The notes beneath the pieces were generated by a model. It saw nothing but the letters and a program-made list of their open reading frames with translations, searched no databases and was not told where the DNA came from. From Kitasatospora sp. MAP5-34 (GTDB lineage Bacteria; Actinomycetota; Actinomycetes; Streptomycetales; Streptomycetaceae), in assembly GCF_029894335.1 (NCBI RefSeq), contig NZ_JARXZC010000006.1:124001-188000 (forward strand): 64,000 nt of DNA, read 5' to 3'. Below are positions 7,970 through 15,438 of the stretch, piece after piece (position 1 is the stretch's first letter; each line of letters begins with the position of its first letter). The position numbers were made by a program, and so were the translations under genes.

Positions 7970-8860
7970 GTGCCCGCCGTCTCGGACCCCACCGCGACCG
8001 TCACCGAGATCGACGGCCGACGGCTCCGGCTCACCCATCTCGACCGCGTCCTCTACCCGCAGACCGGCTGGACGAAGGCCGCCGCCCTGCGCTACTACGC
8101 GCTCGTCGCCCCCTGGCTGCTGCCGCACCTGGCCGGGCGGCCGGCCTCCTTCCTGCGGTTCCCCGCCGGGGTGGACGGCCAGCGGTTCTGGGCGAAGAAC
8201 GTCCCGGGCGGCGCGCCGGACTGGCTGACCACCCTCGACGTCACCCACCGGGAGGGTGAGCTGCGGCAGGTCGTCGTCGCCGACCTGCCGACCCTGCTGT
8301 GGGCCGCCAACCTCGGCGCCCTCGAACTCCACGTCCCGCAGTGGCAGCACACCCCCGCCGAGCACGACCGGTTGATCATCGACCTCGACCCCGGGCCGGG
8401 CACCACCCTCGTGGACTGCTGCGCCGTCGCCCTGCTCGCCCGCCGGGAACTCCGGGCGGACGGGCTGACCGCCTGGCCCAAGACCTCGGGCGGCAAGGGC
8501 CTGCACCTGCTCGTACCGCTGCGCCCGGCGCCCGAACGGGTGGCCACCGACTACGCGCGGCAGCTCGCCGCCCGGCTGCGGGCCGCCCACCCCGAGCTGG
8601 TCGTGGACCGGATGGACAAGTCGCTGCGGACCGGCCGGGTGTTCGTCGACTGGTCGCAGAACAGCAGCGCCAAGACCACTGCCGCGCCGTACTCCCTGCG
8701 GGCGGGCCCCCGGCCCGGCGTCTCCGCACCGCTGACCTGGACCGAGGTGGCGGCCTGCCGCAGCCCGGACGACCTCGCGTACACCCCGGAGCGGGTGGCC
8801 GCCCGGGAGAGCGACCCGATGGCGGGGCTGACCGACCCGGCGAACCTCGGTGAGCTGTGA
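7970..8860 (+). CDS. ligD: LigD-type polymerase/primase domain protein
   Basis: Stand-alone NHEJ polymerase of the archaeo-eukaryotic primase superfamily, 296 residues. It fills or extends DNA ends, often with ribonucleotides, before ligation. Motifs: LTHLDRVLYPQTGWTKAA at the N-terminus, the catalytic Asp pair in LIIDLDPGPG (residues 138 and 140), KTSGGKGLHLLVPL, and VDRMDKSLRTGRVFVDWSQN with the third acidic residue. The GTG at 7970 was chosen because it lies 4 nt after the PHP stop and gives the family's usual beginning; upstream extensions run through the PHP gene. The partner ligase domain is encoded separately at 2872-3885. Convergent with the MarR gene, 4 bp apart. Confidence 0.93.
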   Translation: MPAVSDPTATVTEIDGRRLRLTHLDRVLYPQTGWTKAAALRYYALVAPWLLPHLAGRPASFLRFPAGVDGQRFWAKNVPGGAPDWLTTLDVTHREGELRQVVVADLPTLLWAANLGALELHVPQWQHTPAEHDRLIIDLDPGPGTTLVDCCAVALLARRELRADGLTAWPKTSGGKGLHLLVPLRPAPERVATDYARQLAARLRAAHPELVVDRMDKSLRTGRVFVDWSQNSSAKTTAAPYSLRAGPRPGVSAPLTWTEVAACRSPDDLAYTPERVAARESDPMAGLTDPANLGEL

Positions 8861-8864
8861 GGGG

Positions 8865-9353
8865 TCAGCCGAGCGGGGGAAGCAGCGCCCGGGCCTGCCG
8901 CCCGAGGTGGTCGAGGGCGGGGACCAGGGCGGTGAGGTCGGCCGTCGGGCCCGCGGCCGCGAGGAGGCGGTCGGTCTGTTCGGTGTGGGCGCGGGCGGCG
9001 GTGACGAGGGTGCGCTCGCCCTCGGCCGTCATGGTGACCAGCTGGACCCGCCGGTCGGCCGGGGAAGGGCGGCGTTCGGCCAGTCCGGCCGCGACCATCC
9101 GGTCGACCAGGCGGGTCGCGCCGCCGCTGGTGAGGATCAGCCGGTCGGACAGCTCGCTCATCGGAGCGCCGTCCGGCCGTTCGGCCAGTACCAGCAGCAC
9201 TTCGAACATCGAGTGGCTGATGCCCGCCGCCCGCTGGATCGCGGTGGCCAGCAGGCGTTCCAGGAGAGCCGAGGCGTTCAGCAGCACCCCGACCGCCCGG
9301 ACGCGGGCGGCGGCGGCGGCCTGCGCGCCGTTCGTGATCTCCTGCTCCGCCAC
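8865..9353 (-). CDS. MarR-family transcriptional regulator
   Basis: A 162-residue winged-helix regulator. The core contains ISHSMFEVLLVLAERPDGAPM, then the recognition-helix and wing region MSELSDRLILTSGGATRLVDRM, AAGLAERRPSPADRRVQLV and TMTAEGERTL, all typical of MarR. I place the start at GTG 9353 because AAAGGA lies about 9 nt upstream and the product then has a normal length; a start at 9422 adds an atypical basic leader. It lies 126 bp downstream of the MBL-fold gene on the same strand and may regulate it. Ligand unknown. Confidence 0.88.
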   Translation of the reverse strand: MAEQEITNGAQAAAAARVRAVGVLLNASALLERLLATAIQRAAGISHSMFEVLLVLAERPDGAPMSELSDRLILTSGGATRLVDRMVAAGLAERRPSPADRRVQLVTMTAEGERTLVTAARAHTEQTDRLLAAAGPTADLTALVPALDHLGRQARALLPPLG

Positions 9354-9479
9354 CGCTCGGATGTCCTTTCGAATAGTCGCCGTGAGCGCCCATCGTCCCC
9401 GCTGACCTCGCCGGGAGTCCAACCGGGGCTGGTCAGGGGGCCATCGCCGCGCGGACGAGCGCGGTGTCGGTCGTCGTCA

Positions 9480-10286
9480 TCAGCCCCAGGTCATTTCGCC
9501 CTTGGCGACCTTCGGGCCGATCTGGGCGGCGATCAGCAGGCCCGACCCGGGGTAGCGCTGGACCAGCTCCTCGGTGGCCTCCGCGCCGTCGGCGGCGGCC
9601 GGGACGATGGTGTCGAAGTCGAGCAGGTAGTCCCGGGTGTAGCGGATCACGCTCACGTCGGCAGCGGTGCCGGGCAGCCGGTGGCCGGGGACGACCAGTG
9701 CCGGGTCCAGCAGCTCCATCTCGTTCAGCACCTCGATCCAGGCGGCGCGCTGCTCGGGCGCGGCGGTGTCGGCCGTCCAGACGTGCTCCTGCTGGAACAG
9801 CAGGACGCCGCCGACGATCGCGCGGTGCTCCGGCTGCCAGAGGAAGTGCCGGTCGGGCAGCGTCGGGTGGCCACCCTGCAGCTCGAAGCGGTGGCCCTCG
9901 AACACGATGTCGTCGGTCAGCGGCCGGAGATCGACCAGCCGGGTGGGCCGGTTGACGCCGACCGGCGCCCAGGCCTTCAGCTTGCCCTCGAACGACTCCC
10001 GGATGTGCTCGATCACCAGCGGGGTGGCGACCAGCTCTGCCTGCGGGAAGGCGTCCGCGACGACCTCGGCACCCCAGTAGAAGTCCGGATCGGCATGGCT
10101 GACGAAGACCTTGGTCAGCTCCTTGCCGGAGTCCAGGATCTCGGCGACCAGCCGGTGCCCGTCGGCCCGGGTGAACCCGGCGTCGACCAGCAGGGCCTCC
10201 CGCTCGCCGGTGATCAGGGTCGCGGTCTTGTTCCTGCTGCCGACCGGGAAGTCCAGGTCGAGGATGCGGAAGTCGAGCGTGCTCAT
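9480..10286 (-). CDS. MBL-fold hydrolase with a variant metal motif
   Basis: Metallo-beta-lactamase-fold protein of 268 residues (MSTLDFRILDLDFPVGSRN at the start). Fold landmarks are ALLVDAGFTRADG, the loop KVFVSHADPDFYWG, GGHPTLPDRHFLW and VVPGHRLPG. The canonical HxHxDH signature reads H-A-D-P-D-F here, so its second and third histidines are replaced by Asp and Phe while later metal-site histidines remain. Altered metal content or lost hydrolase activity is possible. The ATG at 10286 follows GGAGAG. The MarR gene follows downstream, and a perfect 6+6 palindrome sits in the leader. Substrate unknown. Confidence 0.85.
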   Translation of the reverse strand: MSTLDFRILDLDFPVGSRNKTATLITGEREALLVDAGFTRADGHRLVAEILDSGKELTKVFVSHADPDFYWGAEVVADAFPQAELVATPLVIEHIRESFEGKLKAWAPVGVNRPTRLVDLRPLTDDIVFEGHRFELQGGHPTLPDRHFLWQPEHRAIVGGVLLFQQEHVWTADTAAPEQRAAWIEVLNEMELLDPALVVPGHRLPGTAADVSVIRYTRDYLLDFDTIVPAAADGAEATEELVQRYPGSGLLIAAQIGPKVAKGEMTWG

Positions 10287-10304
10287 GTGTTCTCTCCGAT
10301 GCAG

Positions 10305-10318
10305 ACGTCGTGCGACGT
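10305..10318. promoter_or_regulatory. Palindrome upstream of the MBL-fold gene
   Basis: ACGTCG-TG-CGACGT is a perfect 6-bp inverted repeat with a 2-bp centre, 19-32 bp before the ATG of the MBL-fold gene. Its size and position suit a MarR-type dimer, and the MarR gene lies immediately downstream. The pairing is inference. Confidence 0.5.
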
Positions 10319-10383
10319 TCGTCTGACACAACAGTAACTGAGCAGTCAGGTATTTCCTGGGTCCGGAGTGACCTGGAACATGG

Positions 10384-10420
10384 CGGCGCCGACGCGGCCG
10401 GAGGGGCCACGCCGGCGCCG
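10384..10420. terminator. Hairpin after the ABC transporter operon
   Basis: A 16-position stem with two mismatches (10384-10399 with 10405-10420) and a 5-nt loop, located 40 bp past the permease stop codon and before the MBL-fold gene. It has no T-run. Likely the terminator of the gntR-ABC operon. Confidence 0.6.
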
Positions 10421-10459
10421 GGACGGATCGGTACGGCGGATCGCCAAGGCAGGTAGGCG

Positions 10460-11545
10460 TCAGCGGAGCCGGCGGATCCACAGGAAGCAGAAGGCGACCA
10501 GGGCGGCGGCGACGGCCAGGCAGATCCCCGCCTCGGTCCAGAGCATCGGCCATTCGGCGGACGGCGGCTGGTAGTCGCTGTACGCCTGGACGATTTCGGT
10601 GTGGTGGGCGAGGCACTGGCCGGATTCGTCGCGGCAGATGGGGGTGCCGTCGGCCAGCATGTCGATCCAGTCGCTCACCAGCGGGATCCGCAGTCCGCCG
10701 GTGGTGAGGAAGCCGTTGCCGAGGTTGTAGGACTCCAGCGGTACACCCGTGTTGAGGTGCCCGTTGTACAGGGTCGCGTGGGCGCCCGTGGGTTCGAGGG
10801 CCACATGGACGGCGACCACGGCCCGCTTGGCGGGCAGCAGGACGAACCGGAGCTGGTCCACCAGCAGCCGCAGGCCGAGGGTGAGTACGGCGGTGACGGC
10901 CATCGAAGCCACCACCCGGCGGACCACCAGGCCGACGGCCGCGCCGAGCGCGACCCCGACGACGCAGAACCCGACCACGGCCGGGCCGCTGGTCGTCCGG
11001 CTCATCCAGGTGAACCAGTGGTAGTAGCCGGGAACCGCGAACCGGCCCTCGACCACGTGGACCCACCACGTCGACACCACGGCCAGCACGGTCGAGCCGA
11101 CCAGGGTCACCGCCAGCGGTACGCCCAGCCGGGCCGCCAGCCAGCGCCGCCGGGAGACCGACTGCGTCCAGGCCAGCCGGTAGGTGCCGCTCTCGAACTC
11201 CCGGGCCAGCAGCGGCGCTCCGAGGAAGAGGCCGAGGGCCGGTGGCAGGGCGAGCAGGATCCAGCTGGTGGCCTGCACCATCACCTGCCAGTTGGAGTCG
11301 AGACCCTCCGCGAGAGCGTCCACCGTCTGGCACTCGGGCGGGAAGTACACGATGTTGCAGTGCTGGAGGTGGTTGGCGTCGACGTAGTCGCTGATGCTGC
11401 CGCCCAGGTACAGCATCCAGCCGCAGACGGCGAGCAGGACGCCGGCGGCGATGGCGAAGGCCGTCCGCTCCTGACGGCCGCTCAGCCAGCTGACGCCGCG
11501 CAGCCCCCAGCGGGGCCGGGCCGGGGTGAGGGTGTCGGTGGTCAT
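10460..11545 (-). CDS. ABC transporter permease of a GntR-linked operon
   Basis: A 361-residue membrane protein with about six transmembrane segments: AFAIAAGVLLAVCGWMLYL near the N-terminus, SWILLALPPALGLFLGAPL, VTLVGSTVLAVVS, VGFCVVGVALGAAVGLVV, a segment near MAVTAVLTLGLRLL, and a C-terminal ICLAVAAALVAFCFLWIRR. The cytoplasmic signature LAREFESGTYRLAWTQSVSRRRW is typical of ABC-2-type exporter permeases that work with short ATPases. Its ATG overlaps the ATPase stop codon (ATGA), so coupling is tight. Cargo is unknown; YtrA-regulated transporters commonly respond to cell-envelope stress or peptide antibiotics. Confidence 0.9.
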   Translation of the reverse strand: MTTDTLTPARPRWGLRGVSWLSGRQERTAFAIAAGVLLAVCGWMLYLGGSISDYVDANHLQHCNIVYFPPECQTVDALAEGLDSNWQVMVQATSWILLALPPALGLFLGAPLLAREFESGTYRLAWTQSVSRRRWLAARLGVPLAVTLVGSTVLAVVSTWWVHVVEGRFAVPGYYHWFTWMSRTTSGPAVVGFCVVGVALGAAVGLVVRRVVASMAVTAVLTLGLRLLVDQLRFVLLPAKRAVVAVHVALEPTGAHATLYNGHLNTGVPLESYNLGNGFLTTGGLRIPLVSDWIDMLADGTPICRDESGQCLAHHTEIVQAYSDYQPPSAEWPMLWTEAGICLAVAAALVAFCFLWIRRLR

Positions 11546-12492
11546 CGGGCGGCCGCCGGTACTCGGGCCGGACGGGCGCCGGGGGTGAGCAGCGCCGGGG
11601 CCTCCGGCGAGCGCAGGTAGGAGAGCAGGAGTTCCTCCAAGGTCGGTTCGGCCACGTCCCAGGCGCTGTCGATGTCCGCCGACTCCGCCGACGGCCGGAC
11701 CAGGGCGGTCACCTGACGTCCCGTCCGCCGGAGCTCGACCACCTGGTGGCGGTCGAGCTCGGGTACCGGGCCGGCGCCTTCGTGGGCGCCGACGATCCGC
11801 CGGTGGGCGTCGAGGAGTTCGTCCACGTCACCGGCCAGGCGGACCCGGCCGTCGCCCAGGACCAGGACGTAGTCGCAGACGCCGTCGAGTTCGGCGAGCA
11901 CGTGGGAGGAGATCAGGACGGTGGTGCCGTTCTCCACGGCCTCGGCCATCAGCAGGCCGGTCAGCTCCTGACGGGAGACCGGGTCCACGTCGGAGAGCGG
12001 TTCGTCGAGCATCAGCAGGTCGGGCCGCTTGCCGAGCGCGAGCGCGAGGGCGACCCGGGTGCGTTGGCCGCCCGTCAGCCCGCCGACCCGCGCGGACATC
12101 GAGAGGTTGCCGTGCTCGACGATCCGCACGGCGGCCGCCTGGTCCCAGCCGGGGTTGAGTTCGTAGCCCGCGCGCAGGGTCTCGGCGACGGTCAGCCGGG
12201 GGTAGAGCGGTTTGTCCTGGCCCAGGAAGGCGATCCGGCGGCGGGTCTCGGGTGTGCCGGGTGCCCCGCCGAACACGCTGATCGTGCCGGCGCTCGGCGT
12301 CAGCAGGTGGGCGGCGAGCGACATCAGGGTGCTCTTGCCGGCGCCGTTCGGGCCGACCAGTCCGCAGATCCGCCCGGCGGGCAGCCGGAAGTCGCAGTCG
12401 CGCAGCGCCCAGTTCCGGCGGTACTTCAGGCCCAGGCCGACCGCCTCCAGGGCGGGCGTGTCGTCGGCTTGGGCAGGTATGTGGTGGCTCAC
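11542..12492 (-). CDS. ABC transporter ATP-binding protein
   Basis: ATPase subunit of 316 residues. Walker A is GLVGPNGAGKST, the Q-loop is IAFLGQDKPLYP, the signature is GLTGGQRTRVALALAL, Walker B is LLMLDEPLSDVDP, and the switch His is in VLISSHVLAELD. The signature LTGGQ departs from the usual LSGGQ by one residue, which is common in this exporter class. The C-terminal 90 residues form a regulatory tail of the drug/peptide exporter type. It overlaps the upstream gntR stop codon and the downstream permease start, giving a three-gene operon gntR-ATPase-permease. Confidence 0.93.
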   Translation of the reverse strand: MSHHIPAQADDTPALEAVGLGLKYRRNWALRDCDFRLPAGRICGLVGPNGAGKSTLMSLAAHLLTPSAGTISVFGGAPGTPETRRRIAFLGQDKPLYPRLTVAETLRAGYELNPGWDQAAAVRIVEHGNLSMSARVGGLTGGQRTRVALALALGKRPDLLMLDEPLSDVDPVSRQELTGLLMAEAVENGTTVLISSHVLAELDGVCDYVLVLGDGRVRLAGDVDELLDAHRRIVGAHEGAGPVPELDRHQVVELRRTGRQVTALVRPSAESADIDSAWDVAEPTLEELLLSYLRSPEAPALLTPGARPARVPAAAR

Positions 12493-12989
12493 CTGGGCTC
12501 CTCATCGGCCTTGCCGGCGTCGGTGCTGCTGGTATCGGTCCTGCTTGTGGGGGTGCCGCTCGTGGGGGCACCGGCAGCCGGGGCACCGGTCGCCGGGTCG
12601 GCGAAGACGCTGTCCAGGGCGGTGGTGATCAGGGCGGCGGCGTCCTCGCGGTCCAGGCCGGCTTCGCGGGCGCGGCGGACCCAGGCGGCCAGTTCCGTGT
12701 GCAGCGCGGAGTCCGCGATGGTCTGCGGTTTGGCGAGGGAGCGCCGGACGAAGGTGCCGACGCCCCGGCGGCTGTCGACCAGCCCTTCGCGTTCCAGCTC
12801 GCGGTACGCCTTGAGCACGGTGTTCGGGTTGATCGCGGTGGCTTCCACCACCTCGCGTGCCGTGGGGAGTTGGTCGCCAGGGCGCAGCACGCCCAGCCGC
12901 AGGGCGCGCTTCGTCTGCTCCACGATCTGCAGGTACGGGGAGAGCCCACTGTGCCGGTCGATGAGGTACTCGACCACGCTTACCGCCAT
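12489..12989 (-). CDS. GntR-family regulator, YtrA type
   Basis: A 166-residue regulator with an N-terminal GntR winged helix: LSPYLQIVEQTKRALRLGVL, RPGDQLPTAREVVEATAIN, PNTVLKAYRELEREGLVDSR and RGVGTFV. The short helical C-terminal region, without a large effector domain, is characteristic of the YtrA subfamily, which dimerises and usually represses its own ABC operon. The tail is a Thr/Ser/Gly/Ala-rich low-complexity stretch. An AT-rich operator-like site lies just before the ATG and no Shine-Dalgarno sequence is visible, so a leaderless or very short-leader transcript is possible. First gene of the operon with the ABC transporter. Confidence 0.92.
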   Translation of the reverse strand: MAVSVVEYLIDRHSGLSPYLQIVEQTKRALRLGVLRPGDQLPTAREVVEATAINPNTVLKAYRELEREGLVDSRRGVGTFVRRSLAKPQTIADSALHTELAAWVRRAREAGLDREDAAALITTALDSVFADPATGAPAAGAPTSGTPTSRTDTSSTDAGKADEEPR

Positions 12990-12991
12990 TT

Positions 12992-13008
12992 CACTAGTTA
13001 TCTAGCTG
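12992..13008. promoter_or_regulatory. Operator-like site at the gntR start
   Basis: CACTAGTTATCTAGCTG begins 3 bp before the gntR ATG. Its first 14 bases differ at only one position from the centre of the large palindrome at 13089-13134, pointing to the same regulator, most simply the GntR protein acting on its own operon. Minus-strand TTGACG hexamers recur upstream (about 13035-13065) and could serve as -35 elements. Confidence 0.65.
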
Positions 13009-13072
13009 AATCCTGCCCAGCTCAGCGGGCCTTCGTCAAGCCGTGCGTCAAGTCCCGCCGTCAAGCCGCATC

Positions 13073-13101
13073 TTGACAGCGTCGGGCGATCTGCACACCA
13101 T
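13073..13101 (+). promoter_or_regulatory. Candidate promoter of the DUF2079 gene
   Basis: TTGACA (13073-13078) is followed after 17 bp by CACCAT (13096-13101), which keeps the key A and T of a -10 element. The predicted transcript start falls inside the palindrome 13089-13134 and about 25 bp before the ATG, so bound repressor would block initiation. Confidence 0.6.
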
Positions 13102-13134
13102 TCCACTAGTTAACTAGTGGAATGGTGTGCAGAT
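13089..13134. repeat. Perfect 46-bp palindrome, probable GntR operator
   Basis: Positions 13089-13111 are the exact reverse complement of 13112-13134, with no spacer. The centre CACTAGTTAACTAGTG resembles the site before gntR. It overlaps the -10 element and extends to the first two bases of the DUF2079 ATG. A palindrome this long is more than one operator needs. In RNA or single strands it would form a cruciform or hairpin covering the start codon. Confidence 0.85.
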
Positions 13135-14635
13135 GATCGACAACCTGGTCGCCCGGCCTGTGGTGCCCCCGGCCGCCCGCCCGTCGGCCACCCGCCCTGT
13201 GCGGGCCTGGCCCGGCCCGCAGCAGATGGCCCTCGCCGTCACCGGGCTGTTCTTCGTCCTGTACGCGCTGCTGTCGGTGCGCCGGCACGAGCGGATGCTC
13301 AGCGCGGCGTACGACCTCGGCATCTTCGAGCAGGCCGTCCGTGCCTACGCGCACGGCCGGGCGCCGGTCGCGGAGCTGAAGGGCCCGGGTTTCAACCTGC
13401 TCGGCGACCACTTCCACCCGGTGCTCGCGCTGCTGGCCCCCGCGTACCGGCTGTTCCCGACGTCGGTGACGCTGCTGGTGGCCCAGGCCGCGCTGATGGC
13501 GCTCGCCTGCTTCCCGCTGACCCGCTGGGCCCACCGGACGGCCGGGCCGGCCGCCGGGCTGGTGATCGGCTGCGCGGTGGGCTGCTCCTGGGGGATCGTC
13601 TCGGCGGTCTCGTTCGACTTCCACGAGATCTGCTTCGCCGTACCGCTGCTGGCCTTCAGTGTGGAGGCGCTGGCCGGGCGGCGGTGGCGGGCGGCCGTGC
13701 TCTGGGCGCTGCCGCTGCTGCTGGTGAAGGAGGACCTCGGGCTGACGCTGGCGGCCATCGGGGCCTATACGGCCTGGTACGGGCGGCGGGGGCGGGCCGG
13801 GTGGCTGGGCCCGGCGGTGGTCGTGCTGGGGCTGACCGCGACGGTGGTGGAGATGGCGGTCCTGCTGCCGCTGGCCAACCCGCACGGTGTCTTCGACTAC
13901 TGGCACCAACTGCCCGGCGTGGCCGGCTCGGGGACGGTCGGCTCGGGATCGTCCGGCGGTAGTGTGCTGCTGCTGCCGCTCAGGCTGGGCTGGCCCCCGG
14001 TGAAGTGGCTGCTGTTCGCGATGCTGGCCGCGCCGACCGCCTTCGTCGGTCTGCGCTCACCGCTCACCCTGCTCTGCGCGCCCACCCTGCTCTGGCGCCT
14101 GCTCGCCGACAACGTCCACTACTGGCAGCCGAGTTACCACTACAGCGCGGTGCTGATGCCGATCCTCTTCGCGGGCCTGATCGACGTCCTCGGGCGTCGG
14201 CCGGAGCTTTGCTTGCCGGTCAGGCTGAAGCGCGTCCTGGCGGGGGTCGCCGCGTTCGCCGTACTCAGCACCGCCGTCTACCCGCTGCACGAACTGGTGC
14301 TGCCCTCGACCTGGCGGATCCCGGCCCACGTCCGTACCGCGCACCGGCTGCTCGACGCGATACCCGACGGCGCCTCGGTGGCGTCGAGCAACCGGCTCGC
14401 CCCGCTGCTGGTGCACCGGACCACCGTCAGCCTGGTCTGCCGGGAGGACGGCCCCCACGCGGCCGCGCCGCCCGACTGGGTGGTCGCCGACCGGACCGAC
14501 CCGACCGTCAAGTCGCCCTGCGCCGCTGCGGTGACGGCCCGGATGCTCGACACCTACCGGGCCGCCGGGTATCTGACGGTCGCCGACGAGGACGGCATCA
14601 CCGTACTCCGCCGCCCGTCAGATCTTCGGCGGTAG
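13133..14635 (+). CDS. DUF2079 multispanning membrane protein
   Basis: A polytopic membrane protein of 500 residues. A short N-terminal tail leads to TM1 (MALAVTGLFFVLYALLSV) and the DUF2079 signature YDLGIFEQAVRAYAHG followed by LGDHFHPVLALLAPAYRL. About nine further hydrophobic stretches and a soluble C-terminal domain (about residues 400-500) follow. The family resembles GT-C glycosyltransferase folds but has no established activity. I prefer ATG 13133 over GTG 13127; neither has a ribosome site. The start lies in the big palindrome, which implies control by the divergent GntR. Its end overlaps the convergent tetR gene by 18 bp. Confidence 0.88.
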   Translation: MIDNLVARPVVPPAARPSATRPVRAWPGPQQMALAVTGLFFVLYALLSVRRHERMLSAAYDLGIFEQAVRAYAHGRAPVAELKGPGFNLLGDHFHPVLALLAPAYRLFPTSVTLLVAQAALMALACFPLTRWAHRTAGPAAGLVIGCAVGCSWGIVSAVSFDFHEICFAVPLLAFSVEALAGRRWRAAVLWALPLLLVKEDLGLTLAAIGAYTAWYGRRGRAGWLGPAVVVLGLTATVVEMAVLLPLANPHGVFDYWHQLPGVAGSGTVGSGSSGGSVLLLPLRLGWPPVKWLLFAMLAAPTAFVGLRSPLTLLCAPTLLWRLLADNVHYWQPSYHYSAVLMPILFAGLIDVLGRRPELCLPVRLKRVLAGVAAFAVLSTAVYPLHELVLPSTWRIPAHVRTAHRLLDAIPDGASVASSNRLAPLLVHRTTVSLVCREDGPHAAAPPDWVVADRTDPTVKSPCAAAVTARMLDTYRAAGYLTVADEDGITVLRRPSDLRR

Positions 14636-15211
14636 CGTGATCCGGGCCACGATCTCCGCGATCCGGCGGGCGGACTCCTCGGCCGGCGCGGCGGCCTGGA
14701 CGATACAACTGGCCGTCAGCCGGATGACGGCGTCGACGGCGAGGTCACGGGAGTAGAGGTCGACGGCGGGCCAGACGTCCTCGATGTAGGCGTTGAGCAT
14801 CCCGGTCGCGGTGCCGAAGGCGGTCTCGGAGCGCGTGGTCAGATACGAGAGCAGCCCGTCCTCGTGGCTGCCGGTGCTGGTGAGCATCGCCTTGGCGAGC
14901 GGGTTGTCGGCGGCCAGCCGCAGGGTGAAACCGACCGCCGCCTCGGTCGCCGCCCGCAGGTCGCCCCGGTGCGCGTCCAGGTTCTGCTGGATGCCGAGCA
15001 GGCAGCGTTCGAGCTCCCGTTGGAAGAGGGCCGCGCCGACGGCGTCCTTGGCGCCGAACTCGGTGTAGACGGTCTGCCGGCTCACCCCGGCGGCCGTCGC
15101 CAGCTGGGTCATCCGCAACCGGTCGAACCCGTCCGCCGCGACCAGGTCGTACGCGGCGTCGAGCAGCCGCTCCCGCAGCAGCGACCGGACCGTCTCTCTG
15201 AACCTTGCCAT
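14618..15211 (-). CDS. TetR-family regulator
   Basis: A 197-residue TetR-like repressor. The N-terminal HTH reads LLRERLLDAAYDLVAADGFD, then LRMTQLATAAGVSRQTVYTEFGAKDAV, a textbook TetR helix-turn-helix. The remaining helices form a ligand-binding domain of unknown specificity. The ATG at 15211 has no recognisable Shine-Dalgarno sequence, and only 9 bp separate it from a foldback repeat element. The neighbouring AurF-like gene has a promoter with a TetR-sized palindrome, so this protein is its likely repressor. Confidence 0.9.
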   Translation of the reverse strand: MARFRETVRSLLRERLLDAAYDLVAADGFDRLRMTQLATAAGVSRQTVYTEFGAKDAVGAALFQRELERCLLGIQQNLDAHRGDLRAATEAAVGFTLRLAADNPLAKAMLTSTGSHEDGLLSYLTTRSETAFGTATGMLNAYIEDVWPAVDLYSRDLAVDAVIRLTASCIVQAAAPAEESARRIAEIVARITLPPKI

Positions 15212-15220
15212 CGCACCAGC

Positions 15221-15389
15221 CTAGGCCCTGTCTGACAATTCCCGCCGGGCGCACGACGCCGGGCATCCCGGCTGGACGCACCGGCAGATCGGCCACGTAC
15301 GACCGAGTACGAGGCCGATCCGCCGGCACGCCCAGCCGGGCGCCCAACGCCGCGCGCTGATCCGACGCGAATTGTCAGACAGGGCCTAG
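15221..15389. mobile_element. Foldback miniature inverted-repeat element (MITE-like)
   Basis: A 169-bp non-coding element bounded by perfect 20-bp inverted repeats (15221-15240 and 15370-15389) that begin CTAGGCCCTGTCTGACAATT. A second, subterminal inverted repeat pairs about 15269-15293 with about 15313-15337 with four mismatches, so almost the whole element folds back. The end GGCCCTGTCTGACAATT resembles terminal repeats I recall from streptomycete IS5-family elements. The outer CTAG may be the target duplication. It has no transposase, so it would move only in trans. Confidence 0.8.
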
Positions 15390-15438
15390 CCATGCTCGGG
15401 GCATCCCCCGATGGTCGACCCGGCGCCCGCGTGCTGGT

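Noticed and set aside
9433..9480. Fifteen-codon open frame (MTTTDTALVRAAMAP) at the end of the MBL-fold gene
   Set aside because: It begins in an ATGA overlap but is too short to support as a gene; possibly a remnant of a lost downstream gene.
13089..13134. Reading the 46-bp palindrome as a terminator
   Set aside because: It lies directly at a promoter and start codon, after a divergent promoter region, with no gene ending into it.
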